DNA of 32,390 nucleotides from JBBRNH01 sp038230415 (lineage in GTDB: Bacteria; Bacteroidota; Bacteroidia; Cytophagales; Spirosomataceae), in assembly GCA_038230415.1 (NCBI GenBank), contig JBBRNH010000069.1:1-32390 (forward strand), given 5' to 3'. Positions 23,192 to 31,469 of this stretch are shown here, in pieces. The notes under the pieces were generated by a model. That model saw nothing but the letters and a program-made list of their open reading frames with translations, was not told where the DNA came from and did no database searches. Made by a program: the position numbers and the translations under genes. Position 1 is the first letter of the stretch, and every line of letters begins with the position of its first letter.

Positions 23192-23968
23192 CTACGCCGG
23201 TTCGCGCGTATAACCTACTTTAACGTAGGCATCAGCCTTCGGGCTGATGGCGTAGCTGTACGACACCGATAGTTCCGAAAATAAATCGTGCTGATGCTGC
23301 CGGTCAACGAGCCGTTGGCCTTTGTAACTCTCGCCCGACTGAAACAGCAACGGATACCCATTTGGGGCCACCGTCAAGGGGTCAAACGAGAGCATGGCCC
23401 GCACCTGAAACAGCCCGCGCTGCCCAACCGTGCGCTGCGCCATGCCCATCACGTAGTTGGGTGCGTCAACGGCATTGGTCCGGCCCCGACCACCGGGATT
23501 GTTGCTGTTTTGGCTCGTGTAGCGCAGAAAAACACTGTAATGCAGCATCGTTGACCAGCCGTTTCGGGCGTGGTTCATGTAGGCATACATCGGCGTATTA
23601 TCCGGGTGCCAACTGGTGCCGGAGCCATTTCGGTTCATCGGCAAATTGCGCGACAGCGAATGGCTCATGGTCATATTCATGGCTGAATCGCTCATCGCCA
23701 TCCCTGACGTATTACCGTGATTCATGCCCGGCATCCCATCGTGGTTCATCCCCGCCATATCGTGCGGTTTGTCGGTCTGCTTGCCCACCTCCGGTTTGGC
23801 CTTGCGCGGTTTGGTATGATTCATACCCGGCATCGCGTTCATATCCATCGTTTTCGCCGAGTCACGGGGCATAGACCCGGTTTTGGCCGGTGCTGTTGCG
23901 TGCTGATGCTGCGCCCAAACTACGGCATGCAGCATCAATGCAAAACAGATTATCAGAATCGTTTTCAT
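23192..23968 (-). pseudogene. N-terminal part of a Met/His-rich outer-membrane metal protein, ended by an in-frame amber codon
   Basis: I chose the ATG at 23968, just after the stop of the upstream gene, because it gives a clean signal peptide (MKTILIICFALMLHAVVWAQ). A Met/His-rich part follows (about residues 22-105) with repeats of MPGMNH and MAGMNH, typical Cu(I)-binding sequence. The start of a beta barrel comes next (WSTMLHYSVFLRYTSQN, then LFSELSVSYSYAISPKADAY). The frame stops in YTREPA-amber, where homologues I recall read GEPALGP, so one substitution would restore it. It lies in the copper locus between a Cys-rich binder and the HMA protein. A sequencing error, true loss or read-through are all possible. 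Confidence 0.75.
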
Positions 23969-23970
23969 GA

Positions 23971-24321
23971 TTACATAGCAGCCATTGCCCGGCACTCGTC
24001 GGCACACTTGCGGCAAGCCTCGGCGCAGGCCTTACAGTGAGCCAAATGGTCGGCGTGTTTCTCGCACTCGGTGGCGCAGGCATCGCAGACATCGGCGCAG
24101 AGTGTCATGTATTGCGTCGTGAATTCCGAGCCACGGGCTTCGAGCCGTCCGCACAGGGTGCAGATATCGGCGCAATCGCGGCAGAGCCTGACGCAGTGGG
24201 TCAGGTCGTGCTGATGGCTGTCGCGGTCGCCCATCATCAGGCAGGCGGTGGCGCAGCGTTCGCAGGCTTCGGCACACGCGAAACAAGTGTCGGCGTGGCT
24301 GTGAGTGTGTTGCATTTCCAT
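23971..24321 (-). CDS. Cys-rich four-helix copper-binding protein (DUF326/Csp-like)
   Basis: The 116-aa protein carries many cysteines spaced on helices (CFACAEACERCATACL, CVRLCRDCADICTLC, CADVCDACATECEKH, HCKACAEACRKCADEC), which matches DUF326/four-helix copper storage proteins (Csp). Such bundles hold many Cu(I) ions. There is no signal peptide, so it should act in the cytoplasm like Csp3. It lies 36 bp after the HMA-MauE gene, and its stop codon is two bases before the next start. Confidence 0.9.
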   Translation of the reverse strand: MEMQHTHSHADTCFACAEACERCATACLMMGDRDSHQHDLTHCVRLCRDCADICTLCGRLEARGSEFTTQYMTLCADVCDACATECEKHADHLAHCKACAEACRKCADECRAMAAM

Positions 24322-24357
24322 AGTCGTTGAGTTGGTTTTATTGGTAAACTGATTGGT

Positions 24358-25149
24358 TTATACCATTGTCGAGAGCATCACCCCTGCCATTATAATCATC
24401 AATCCGTCTTCAATAATGGTGACGGTTGACATGGGCAGGTTGAACACTGCACCGAGACAGGCGCACTGAATCTTGCGTTTGTTGAGTACACTCTGCACGA
24501 CTCCAACCAGACTAACTCCCATCACGACCAACGTGGCCGAATTTGTTATTAACGGGTTCCAGCCCGTCAGATACGCCACGCCGAGGGCCAGTTCGATAAA
24601 CGGATAGGCGAAACCGTAGCCCGGCACGGCCTTCGCCACAATGTCATACATCCGGTAGCTGCTGGCAAAGCCGCTCACGTCCAGCAGCTTAAAAAACGAA
24701 AACACCAGAAAAAATCCGGCCATGAAGTGGTTCATGGCCCGCATCCAGACAAATTCGCCTTCGCGCAGTTCGACCAGCCCCGTTACGCCCACGATGAACG
24801 CCAGAATCAGCAGCAACGGTCTGTAAGCTGCCAGCGAGAAGGCTTCATCGGCTTCGGGCTGCAGTGCCGCCATCGGCTGTTTGGCGGTGCCGTTGTGTTG
24901 ATGAATAGCCGGGGCTGGTTTCATCGTGTCAATTATTTCGACTTCCTCTGTTAATGAATACGCCCCGGCGGTTTGTACGGCCCGGTTCAGGGTGGCCGTG
25001 TCGAGGTGGCGGCTCATGTTTACAACGGCTTCCTGCGGGTTGAGCGAGACAATGGCTTTTTTTACGCCATCAATGCTTTCGAGGGCTTGCTGCACCCGGC
25101 CCACGCAACTGCCGCAGTGCATTCCCTCAATATGATATGTATGAATCAT
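24358..25149 (-). CDS. HMA domain fused to a MauE/DoxX-like membrane domain
   Basis: I chose the ATG at 25149 because the product then begins MIHTYHIEGMHCGSCVGRVQ, the standard HMA start. Residues 1-68 are the HMA domain with the CxxC metal site (GMHCGSC). A His-bearing linker follows, then four TM segments (about residues 107-263) of MauE/DoxX type, with LLDVSGFASSYRMYDIVAKA and a CACLGAVFNLPMSTVT motif between TM3 and TM4. The fusion suggests transfer of a metal ion or thiol electrons across the inner membrane. Its neighbours are the AraC regulator upstream and the Csp-like protein downstream, on the same strand. Confidence 0.85.
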   Translation of the reverse strand: MIHTYHIEGMHCGSCVGRVQQALESIDGVKKAIVSLNPQEAVVNMSRHLDTATLNRAVQTAGAYSLTEEVEIIDTMKPAPAIHQHNGTAKQPMAALQPEADEAFSLAAYRPLLLILAFIVGVTGLVELREGEFVWMRAMNHFMAGFFLVFSFFKLLDVSGFASSYRMYDIVAKAVPGYGFAYPFIELALGVAYLTGWNPLITNSATLVVMGVSLVGVVQSVLNKRKIQCACLGAVFNLPMSTVTIIEDGLMIIMAGVMLSTMV

Positions 25150-25234
25150 GGCTTGTTTCTTTTGAACAGCGCAAAGGTCGGCCAATGCCGGGGCCGATTC
25201 CGTACAGAATTCAGGCCCGGTTGTGCAGGATTTT

Positions 25235-25843
25235 TCAATTGATCGCCGGCCGTTCGCCCACTTTGTCCAGTACCTGCCGCCCGGCCCGTTGGTTTTTGCG
25301 AAACTGCCCCGGTGTTTGTCCGGTTACCTGCCGAAACTGGTTCGACAGGTGCTGTGAACTGCTGTATCCGAGCCGAAATGCAATGTCGGCCACCGTCAAC
25401 TCATCGTATTGCAACAACTCTTTTATCCGCTCAATCCGAAGCCCAATCAGGTAATGCTCAACGGTTTGGCTGGTTTCTACAGAGAACACATTGCTTAGGT
25501 ATGAATAATCATACCCCATCTTACGGGCAAGAAACGCCGATGTCGTTTCGCCCTCATGCCGTTGCCCGCTTTCATACTGCACGTCGTTGATGAGCAACAC
25601 CTTAATCTGCTCCACCAATGACTGCTGTTTATCATCGAGCAAGGCAAAGCCATTGGTTTTCAGGACGGTACGCACTGATTCGAGAGCCGTATCTGACACC
25701 GCACCGGCCACCTCGACTTCGCCCAGCTCAACGCGCTGCACCGATAAACCGAGTGCTTCGAGTTCGTGCCGAACAACCCGTTTGCAACGGTCACAAACCA
25801 TATTTTTGATACGCAGGGTATGAACAATCATCACGTTTGGCAT
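25235..25843 (-). CDS. AraC-family regulator with an N-terminal HMA-like domain
   Basis: The start at 25843 overlaps the stop of the upstream gene as TAATG, which favours it over the longer frame. Residues 1-70 look like a degenerate HMA domain (MIVHTLRIKNMVCDRCKRVV, with a CxxC pair, then LGEVEVAG). The C-terminal 100 residues are an AraC DNA-binding domain with two helix-turn-helices: TTSAFLARKMGYDYSYLSNV and LTVADIAFRLGYSSSQHLSN, ending FRQVTGQTPGQFRKNQ. A metal ion bound at CxxC probably tunes binding to the locus promoter. The metal is inferred from the neighbours. Confidence 0.88.
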   Translation of the reverse strand: MPNVMIVHTLRIKNMVCDRCKRVVRHELEALGLSVQRVELGEVEVAGAVSDTALESVRTVLKTNGFALLDDKQQSLVEQIKVLLINDVQYESGQRHEGETTSAFLARKMGYDYSYLSNVFSVETSQTVEHYLIGLRIERIKELLQYDELTVADIAFRLGYSSSQHLSNQFRQVTGQTPGQFRKNQRAGRQVLDKVGERPAIN

Positions 25844-26052
25844 TAAGAACAACAAGACTGACCCGGCCCGGACTGACGGGGTGGGCAAACGACCGAACCA
25901 TATGAGCAAAACACGCAACAGTCACCTGCTTTGGGACGCAACACCGCCTGGCACGACGGACATTCGTAAAAGAATTGACAGGCATCCGTTGGCATTGTTT
26001 CGGTGTGCAAACCACCACAAACGGGGCAGGTTATGGCTGATAAACGGATCAT
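25843..26052 (-). CDS. GDCCVxC-type Cys-rich small protein
   Basis: The 69-aa protein has ten cysteines: a first pair in TCPVCGG, then CQFFYECPSCQ, then GDCCVFCSYGSVVCPP, the hallmark of the GDCCVxC (seleno)protein family. In some members one Cys is selenocysteine; here all are standard codons. Its ATG overlaps the stop of the TonB receptor gene as ATGA, and its stop overlaps the start of the AraC gene, so it is translationally coupled to both. It probably binds or reduces a thiol-reactive metal. Confidence 0.88.
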   Translation of the reverse strand: MIRLSAITCPVCGGLHTETMPTDACQFFYECPSCQAVLRPKAGDCCVFCSYGSVVCPPRQSGPGQSCCS

Positions 26053-28343
26053 GGTCTGGTAAGTTTATAGCGAAACCCGGCATAGACCATCGCGCCCGTG
26101 ATTGGCCCCCACACCCGCGCTGCCGCGTCGAAATCACCACTGAACGGCTGATTAGCGGATAAAATCGGATCACGTTGCCGGAATCCGGTCAGGTTTTCAC
26201 CCCCCAAATACACCTCCAATCCTGACCGAAACGCCCGGCTGACCTGCGCGTTCAGGTTCAGGAAGCCCGGTGCCAGGTCGGTGGGCATATTCAGGTAGCT
26301 TTGGTGGGTGTAGCCGGGCCGCAGATACGGAATCCGTTTGGGGCCGTTGTATTGCAGCGTCGCGTCGAATTTCCATTTGTCGAACGGCAGCGCGTAGCCC
26401 GCGTTGAGCAGCACCCGGTCGCGGCTGACCATCATCCGGGGCAGTAGCCGGGCCTCGCCAAAGTCTCCGCCCATTGTCTGTTGCACGTCGAAAAGCCGGT
26501 ATGCCGCCTTGATTTCCAAGCGTTTAACCGGCGCGTAGTTCGCTTCGATCTGAAAACTGTTGGCGTAGCTTTTGGCCCCGTTGGTGTTGTAGAAATAAAT
26601 TTCGCGGGGATGTTCAAAATCAGCTACGAGTTGATTCTGGAAATCCGTCCGGTGGAAATCAGCGATAATCGTGACCTTCTTCCCAAATAGTTCGGTGTCC
26701 TGCGTCAGGCTGATGCCGTAATTCCAGGAGACTTCGGGCCGAATGTCGCGGTTAAGATTCACCGCCCGCGAACTGACCAAATAGCCGAAATTTTCGGCTA
26801 ATTGGTTGGGCGTTCTGAACCCGCGTCCCGCCGACAGCCGCACCGTTAGCCCGTCCGTTGCCTGATAGCGCAGGTGCAGCCGGGGTGTAGCCTGCCAGCG
26901 AAACAACGTGTTTGGCACCAGCAGAAACCGGCTGTGCGTCGGCTCCACGTACTGTTGATTTTGAAGGGTGTAAGCATCTACCCGGCCACCCAGCACAACC
27001 GTCAGTTTGCTCAGATAATTATACGTATATTCGAGAAACGCGCCCGGCACCGACTCCGTTCTGTCAAGCGGTTGCAGCGCGTAGCGTTCGCGGTACTTGT
27101 CATAGACGTAGCTGAGGCCGGTTTTGATGCCGTGATCGGTGGTGCCGATGATGGTCTGGTAAATCAAGTTGGCATACAGTGACTGTTGCAGCCCGGTGTA
27201 GGGTGTGAAGCCGAATCCGGCAGTTTGGTCATGATATAAGCCGTTGATAATCAGTCCTAAACCTTTGTAGGGTTTGTCGGGGAAGAGCCGCGCCGTTTTG
27301 CTGAATACCTCAATCCGTTTGGTATCGTTGGTGAAGCGATACGGCTGCGCCCCGCCCGCCGAGTTGGTTTGGCCGCCCTCGCGGCTTTCGGTCAGGGCTT
27401 TTATGCCGAACTGCGCCATCCAACGCTCCGAGGTGTATTTGGCCCGACCGATACCGTTGATTTGGGTATAAAGTGGCAAATCGCGGAAGCCGTCGTGGTT
27501 CTGGTCAATCTCGGTTTTCAGGATGCTCGCGTGGCCCAGCCCGGCAATGCTCCAGTGTTTGTTGAGCGTTTTTGAGTAGTTCACGTTGCCCTCGGCCCGC
27601 CCGAAACTGTTCACGTAGCCATTGACAAACAGGTTTGGTTTGCCGATGGCAAGGTCAGGCTTTTGAAGTTCGACGTTGATTTGGCCGGTCATGGCTTCGT
27701 AGCCGTTCACGACCGACCCCGCGCCTTTGCCAACATCAATGCTGGTGATCCAGGTGCCGGGAATGTAGTTCAGCCCAAACGTCGAAGCTAAGCCGCGCAC
27801 GGTGGGTATATTCTCGACGTTGGTTTGGACGTACTGCCCGCCCAGTCCCAGAAACTGAATTTGTTTGGCCCCCGTAACCGCATCGCTGTATGACACACTG
27901 ACCGAAGCGTTGGTCTCGAAACTCTCTGACAGGTTGCAGCAGGCCGCTTTTGCCAGTGTTTTTATGGTCAGGAGTTCGGTCTGGATGGGCGCAATCCGGT
28001 CAATCTGACTCGACGAACCCGACACGGTAACCTCCTGCAACGTTCGGGAAGCCCGCAGCACAACCACTATTGGTTTCGATAAATCGGTGATGGTGAGCGT
28101 ATCGGCTTCGTAACCCACATAGCTGATAATGAGTCGGTTGGTTCTTGACGTGGTATCAATCCGAAACCGCCCCAGCGAATCGGTGATGGTGCCGAAGGTA
28201 GTGCCGAGCCAAACCACACTGGCCCCGGTTAATGGAACTGGTCGGTTATTGACCTGCTCTGACACAATGCCGGAAACAGGATTGATTTGCGCCCAAAGCG
28301 GCCCGGTAGCCAGCCAGCAGGCAAGAAAAATGAAAGATCGCAT
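26049..28343 (-). CDS. TonB-dependent receptor of the metal locus
   Basis: The 764-aa product has a signal peptide (MRSFIFLACWLATGPLWAQ) and a CarboxypepD_reg-like domain (about 22-108: VSGIVSEQVNNRPVPLTGAS, FRIDTTSRTNRLIISYVGYE). The plug follows (KAACCNLSESFETNASVSVS, YSDAVTGAKQIQFLGLGGQY, GSVVNGYEAMTGQINVELQK), then a 22-strand barrel ending MVYAGFRYKL. The plug form with AACCNLSESFE is the one I associate with copper-region receptors in Bacteroidota. It should import or sense a metal chelate at the outer membrane. The 3' end overlaps the GDCCVxC gene by four bases. Confidence 0.9.
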   Translation of the reverse strand: MRSFIFLACWLATGPLWAQINPVSGIVSEQVNNRPVPLTGASVVWLGTTFGTITDSLGRFRIDTTSRTNRLIISYVGYEADTLTITDLSKPIVVVLRASRTLQEVTVSGSSSQIDRIAPIQTELLTIKTLAKAACCNLSESFETNASVSVSYSDAVTGAKQIQFLGLGGQYVQTNVENIPTVRGLASTFGLNYIPGTWITSIDVGKGAGSVVNGYEAMTGQINVELQKPDLAIGKPNLFVNGYVNSFGRAEGNVNYSKTLNKHWSIAGLGHASILKTEIDQNHDGFRDLPLYTQINGIGRAKYTSERWMAQFGIKALTESREGGQTNSAGGAQPYRFTNDTKRIEVFSKTARLFPDKPYKGLGLIINGLYHDQTAGFGFTPYTGLQQSLYANLIYQTIIGTTDHGIKTGLSYVYDKYRERYALQPLDRTESVPGAFLEYTYNYLSKLTVVLGGRVDAYTLQNQQYVEPTHSRFLLVPNTLFRWQATPRLHLRYQATDGLTVRLSAGRGFRTPNQLAENFGYLVSSRAVNLNRDIRPEVSWNYGISLTQDTELFGKKVTIIADFHRTDFQNQLVADFEHPREIYFYNTNGAKSYANSFQIEANYAPVKRLEIKAAYRLFDVQQTMGGDFGEARLLPRMMVSRDRVLLNAGYALPFDKWKFDATLQYNGPKRIPYLRPGYTHQSYLNMPTDLAPGFLNLNAQVSRAFRSGLEVYLGGENLTGFRQRDPILSANQPFSGDFDAAARVWGPITGAMVYAGFRYKLTRP

Positions 28344-28437
28344 GAGATTGCAGCAACGGGCCGCGTGACCCGTTCGGATAGTTGAGTGAAACTAAACAGA
28401 AATAGCCAGCCCGCAAAAAGAAGGCTGACATTGACTG

Positions 28438-28455
28438 ACCGGGCAGAAGCCCGGT
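28438..28455. repeat. Short perfect palindrome in the metal locus
   Basis: ACCGGGC-AGAA-GCCCGGT is a 7-bp stem with a tetraloop between the HYC_CC_PP gene and the TonB gene. It could attenuate transcription in the 119-bp gap or protect the upstream message. Confidence 0.4.
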
Positions 28456-28462
28456 GCTACAA

Positions 28463-28915
28463 TCAAATCAGGAAGGACTGAATCAGGGACAGCAGGGCGC
28501 GGCCCGATGGCAAAGGAGGAGAAGAAACGAGGGCAACAGAGGCCGACGATTCGCGGTCAAATACCCAGTTAGTAACCCAGGCCAGCACCGCCACTACACC
28601 GCCGAGCAGGGCATCGGCAATGGCTTTGATAAACTTGGCAACGTGTTGGGTAATCGATGCGCCAAAGTCAACGTTTTCGTAGCGGGTCTGCTCGTTACAA
28701 CACGCTGACTTTTTGATTATTGGCTTTACTAACAGCGATTTTTGACCAGCCGGACAACCCGCACAGGCTTGATCCGTTTGCTGTTCTGTCCCGACCAGAT
28801 GGGTGCGCTTACCCCGCATCCGGCACGATTGATCTACGAGGCCAAAGCCCGTGCTGCTCATCAGCACGACTCCCACCATAATCAGATTCAGCAGTTGGAA
28901 AAGGGCGCGTTTCAT
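28463..28915 (-). CDS. HYC_CC_PP-family small exported protein
   Basis: The 150-aa product has a signal peptide (LLNLIMVGVVLMSSTGFGL). The family pattern is seen in part: DQSCRM in place of HYC, then CAGC, KKSACCNEQ (the CC pair), and a late SPPLPSG (the PP). A hydrophobic stretch (about residues 100-118) lies between. Such proteins often precede TonB receptors in Bacteroidota metal loci, as here. It is the first gene of the locus and has a good promoter just upstream. Confidence 0.82.
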   Translation of the reverse strand: MKRALFQLLNLIMVGVVLMSSTGFGLVDQSCRMRGKRTHLVGTEQQTDQACAGCPAGQKSLLVKPIIKKSACCNEQTRYENVDFGASITQHVAKFIKAIADALLGGVVAVLAWVTNWVFDRESSASVALVSSPPLPSGRALLSLIQSFLI

Positions 28916-28922
28916 CGTGCGG

Positions 28923-28954
28923 TAAAGATACTGGTGTAGTCAGTAAAAAAGCAA
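28923..28954 (-). promoter_or_regulatory. Promoter of the metal locus
   Basis: On the minus strand a TTG (28954-28952) is followed after 21 bases by TATCTTTA (28930-28923), a seven-of-eight match to TAnnTTTG. The ATG lies seven bases further on, so the first gene probably has a leaderless mRNA. I see no clear inverted repeat for the AraC protein, which usually binds direct repeats. Confidence 0.55.
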
Positions 28955-29033
28955 GCGAATCCGCCATTTATCACTGATTGAGTGTGGTTGCAGTTTCCCG
29001 GCTTGCTCTTTTTTTAGAGAAATATGACATTTT

Positions 29034-29067
29034 ATATTGTTTATAATTAAGTAAATATAAACAATAT
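29034..29067. promoter_or_regulatory. Operator-like inverted repeat upstream of the esterase
   Basis: ATATTGTTTATA and TATAAACAATAT are perfect 12-base reverse complements around a 10-base spacer. They lie in the 300-bp AT-rich gap (28916-29215) between the divergent metal locus and the esterase gene. The site could bind a dimeric regulator of either side. The gap holds no gene. Confidence 0.4.
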
Positions 29068-29215
29068 ATAATTGCTTTAAATCCGATAACATTAAATATT
29101 CAGTACAAAATAAGAAAAGTGGAACAAATCGTCCGTATTTCTATTTAGCTGTATGTTTTTGTAGTGCATTGATTGTCATTGAATCTAATTTACGGATTTT
29201 AACTATCAACAACTT

Positions 29216-31216
29216 ATGAAAATTCACTCTTACCTGATCGCATCCCTCCTGATTGCGGCTATGCCGCTGGTGGGGCAACCAATTACTGTTGATTCGCCGG
29301 TAAGCCGGATGGTTTTTCAACGGTCAGCATTAAATACGGCGGTGGTCCCTGTGACCGGGCGGGTGCAGGCAGCAGCAGCAAAAGTTCGGGGCCGGTTAGT
29401 GGCCCGGCAGGGCGGTCAGACAACGGAATGGCGGGAAGGAACGGTGAACAACGGCACCTTCCGGATCAATATTCCCGCGCTGGGTGGTTACTACGATCTG
29501 GAGGTCGTGGCGCTGGCGGGCAGCACCGAAATAGACCGCCAGCGCCGGGAGCGCATTGGCGTGGGCGAGGTGTTTGTCGTGGCGGGTCAGTCAAATAATT
29601 TTGGTGAGGCTGGTAAAGGATTAGCGGCCAGCGATGACCGGGTTTCGGTTGTGAATTACTGGCCTGGCTATGACGGCAACGTTGACCAGAATGCGTTGCC
29701 AATGGCGTTTGCTCAGGCTGGGCCCGGTACGTTTTGCGGCCCCCGAAATCCACTTTACATCTGGGGTGGGCTGGGCGACCGGCTGGCGGCTGCGCTGAAC
29801 GTGCCGGTACTGTTTTTGGGAGCTGCTCAACCCGGTTCATCTACCAATAACTGGCGCGAAGCCGCCTTAGGAGCCGAAGACGTATCGGGCCGGAGCTGGA
29901 CAAACAACATACCCTACCGCCCGCTACGGCTGGCCTTGCAGGTGTATGGGCAAAAAACCGGGCTACGGGGCGTATTATGGCATCAGGGCGAATCGGACAA
30001 CGGCTACCAGGATGCCGATGGCTATTTTGCCAATATGAAAACCGTGATCGGCAAATCGCGGTGGGACAGCGGCTTCTTAACGCTGTCTTGGATGATTGCG
30101 CGGGCTTCGTACTATCCGTTCAATCCGGGCCATGAAACCGATGCCGGGGTTATTGCCGGACAAAACCGGATTATCCGGGAAATCAACAACTGCTTTGGTG
30201 GCCCCGAAACCGATGCGTTTACTGGCCCGGCCTACCGGAGCGACCAACTCCATTTCTCGGAGAACGCCTACAACTGGCTGGCCGACCGCTGGGCCGCGTC
30301 GTTGAATACGGCTTATTTTCAGCAGGCTACGCCATCGTTGCCCAACGTTGGCCCATTGTCGCCGGTGGTAAGCCAGCCTACGCAGCCGGGGCCGTCGTTG
30401 CTGGCCGCGCTGACACTAACAGCACCAACTTACGACTGCCGGGCCGGTACGCTGGTATTTAATACCGTTGGCGGCACCACTGACCCCATTGAGTATATGG
30501 CTCCCGGCATTACCGGCTGGACAACCAACCCCCGGCAGGTGATTTCTGCCGGGTTGCTGGCCGATCCCAAACCGCTGACACTGTGGGCCAGACAGGCGGG
30601 TAATACGGTGAGTTTCCTGTTCGATTTGCGGCAAGCCTGCTCCAATTCGTCTGCTACGGCACCAACCACAACGCCCAATGCCAAACCAGACGACTTGCTC
30701 AAATTAGTTGAGCCGCTCTACAACTGTGCAACCGGGTTTATTCGTTTTCAGACAACAGGCGGAGACAGTACCCGCATCGAATTCATGGCCGCCGGTATTA
30801 CTACCTGGTCAGACAGTGCTGTTCATCTCCTGAGCAGCGGCCTGCGCTACGACCCCAAATCAATTATGTTACGGGCCAGGCAATCGGGCCGCGAGGTGGC
30901 GTTGGACTGGGATATGCGCTCAACCTGCCCGAAAACAGCCCGCTTCGGCATTGAGAGTGACTCACCAACGGCTGAGTGGACAGTTTCGCCGAACCCGACG
31001 GCGGGAGACGTATTGCTGCGTGTACCCGGTATCGAAACGATGAACCCGGCAAGCCGCTTAGTATCCCTATTGGGCCAGGAAATACCCGTGCATCCGGTGA
31101 TAATGGCAGATGGCCTTACACTGGACCTGCGACAACTACCAGCCGGTATCTACCTGTGGCACGTGTTTTTACAGAACAAACCCGCAAAAACAGTCCGAGT
31201 GGTGAAAATAGATTGA
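29216..31216 (+). CDS. Secreted SASA-type (sialate O-acetylesterase-like) esterase with T9SS sorting domain
   Basis: The 666-aa product has a signal peptide (MKIHSYLIASLLIAAMPLVG). The hydrolase part (about 118-365) has the serine motif VVAGQSNNFG, LWHQGESDNGYQDADGYF (the second block), and SDQLHFSENAYNWL with the Asp-x-x-His pair, all marks of the SGNH/SASA esterases. Two related segments follow (YDCRAGTLVFNTVGG and YNCATGFIRFQTTGG, each about 75 aa, with PKxxxLxARQ), then a C-terminal type IX sorting domain (TVSPNPTAGDVLLRV, with LPAGIYLW near the end). It should be exported by T9SS and remove acetyl groups from surface or food glycans. A SusC-like receptor gene follows. Confidence 0.88.
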   Translation: MKIHSYLIASLLIAAMPLVGQPITVDSPVSRMVFQRSALNTAVVPVTGRVQAAAAKVRGRLVARQGGQTTEWREGTVNNGTFRINIPALGGYYDLEVVALAGSTEIDRQRRERIGVGEVFVVAGQSNNFGEAGKGLAASDDRVSVVNYWPGYDGNVDQNALPMAFAQAGPGTFCGPRNPLYIWGGLGDRLAAALNVPVLFLGAAQPGSSTNNWREAALGAEDVSGRSWTNNIPYRPLRLALQVYGQKTGLRGVLWHQGESDNGYQDADGYFANMKTVIGKSRWDSGFLTLSWMIARASYYPFNPGHETDAGVIAGQNRIIREINNCFGGPETDAFTGPAYRSDQLHFSENAYNWLADRWAASLNTAYFQQATPSLPNVGPLSPVVSQPTQPGPSLLAALTLTAPTYDCRAGTLVFNTVGGTTDPIEYMAPGITGWTTNPRQVISAGLLADPKPLTLWARQAGNTVSFLFDLRQACSNSSATAPTTTPNAKPDDLLKLVEPLYNCATGFIRFQTTGGDSTRIEFMAAGITTWSDSAVHLLSSGLRYDPKSIMLRARQSGREVALDWDMRSTCPKTARFGIESDSPTAEWTVSPNPTAGDVLLRVPGIETMNPASRLVSLLGQEIPVHPVIMADGLTLDLRQLPAGIYLWHVFLQNKPAKTVRVVKID

Positions 31217-31237
31217 TCTTTTTCCTGCGCGGTAACT

Positions 31238-31274
31238 ACGCAAAGCGGCCTGGTGATTCCAGGCCGCTTTGCGT
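31238..31274. terminator. Terminator after the esterase gene
   Basis: A perfect 16-bp stem (ACGCAAAGCGGCCTGG pairing with CCAGGCCGCTTTGCGT) with a five-base loop lies about 20 bases after the stop codon. The T run after it is short and interrupted. Confidence 0.8.
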
Positions 31275-31406
31275 TTGCGTTCTATTTGAGATGAAAATTT
31301 CTTCGTAGATAACTGAAAATGAGTCATCTAAAACCATCGGAAAAAATAATTTTTAATTTTCCTTGAAAAAATAGAATTCCATATCGGACTGAACACTGAA
31401 ATAGTT

Positions 31407-31414
31407 TAGTTTTG
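31407..31414 (+). promoter_or_regulatory. -7 promoter box of the SusC-like gene
   Basis: TAGTTTTG matches TAnnTTTG and lies 55 bases before the ATG at 31470. The region before it is AT-rich, but no TTG stands at the usual distance. Confidence 0.4.
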
Positions 31415-31469
31415 TAGTCAGGAATTCACATTGGCATCTATTTTACTCATTTAGTTTAACCCTTTGATT

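Noticed and set aside
23122..23194. Frameshift between the two halves of the outer-membrane metal protein
   Set aside because: The distance from the amber codon to the downstream ATG is 72 bases, and both halves share one frame, so it is a nonsense codon and not a frameshift.
25843..26052. Selenocysteine codon in the GDCCVxC protein
   Set aside because: All cysteine positions of the motif are standard Cys codons and no in-frame TGA occurs within the motif.
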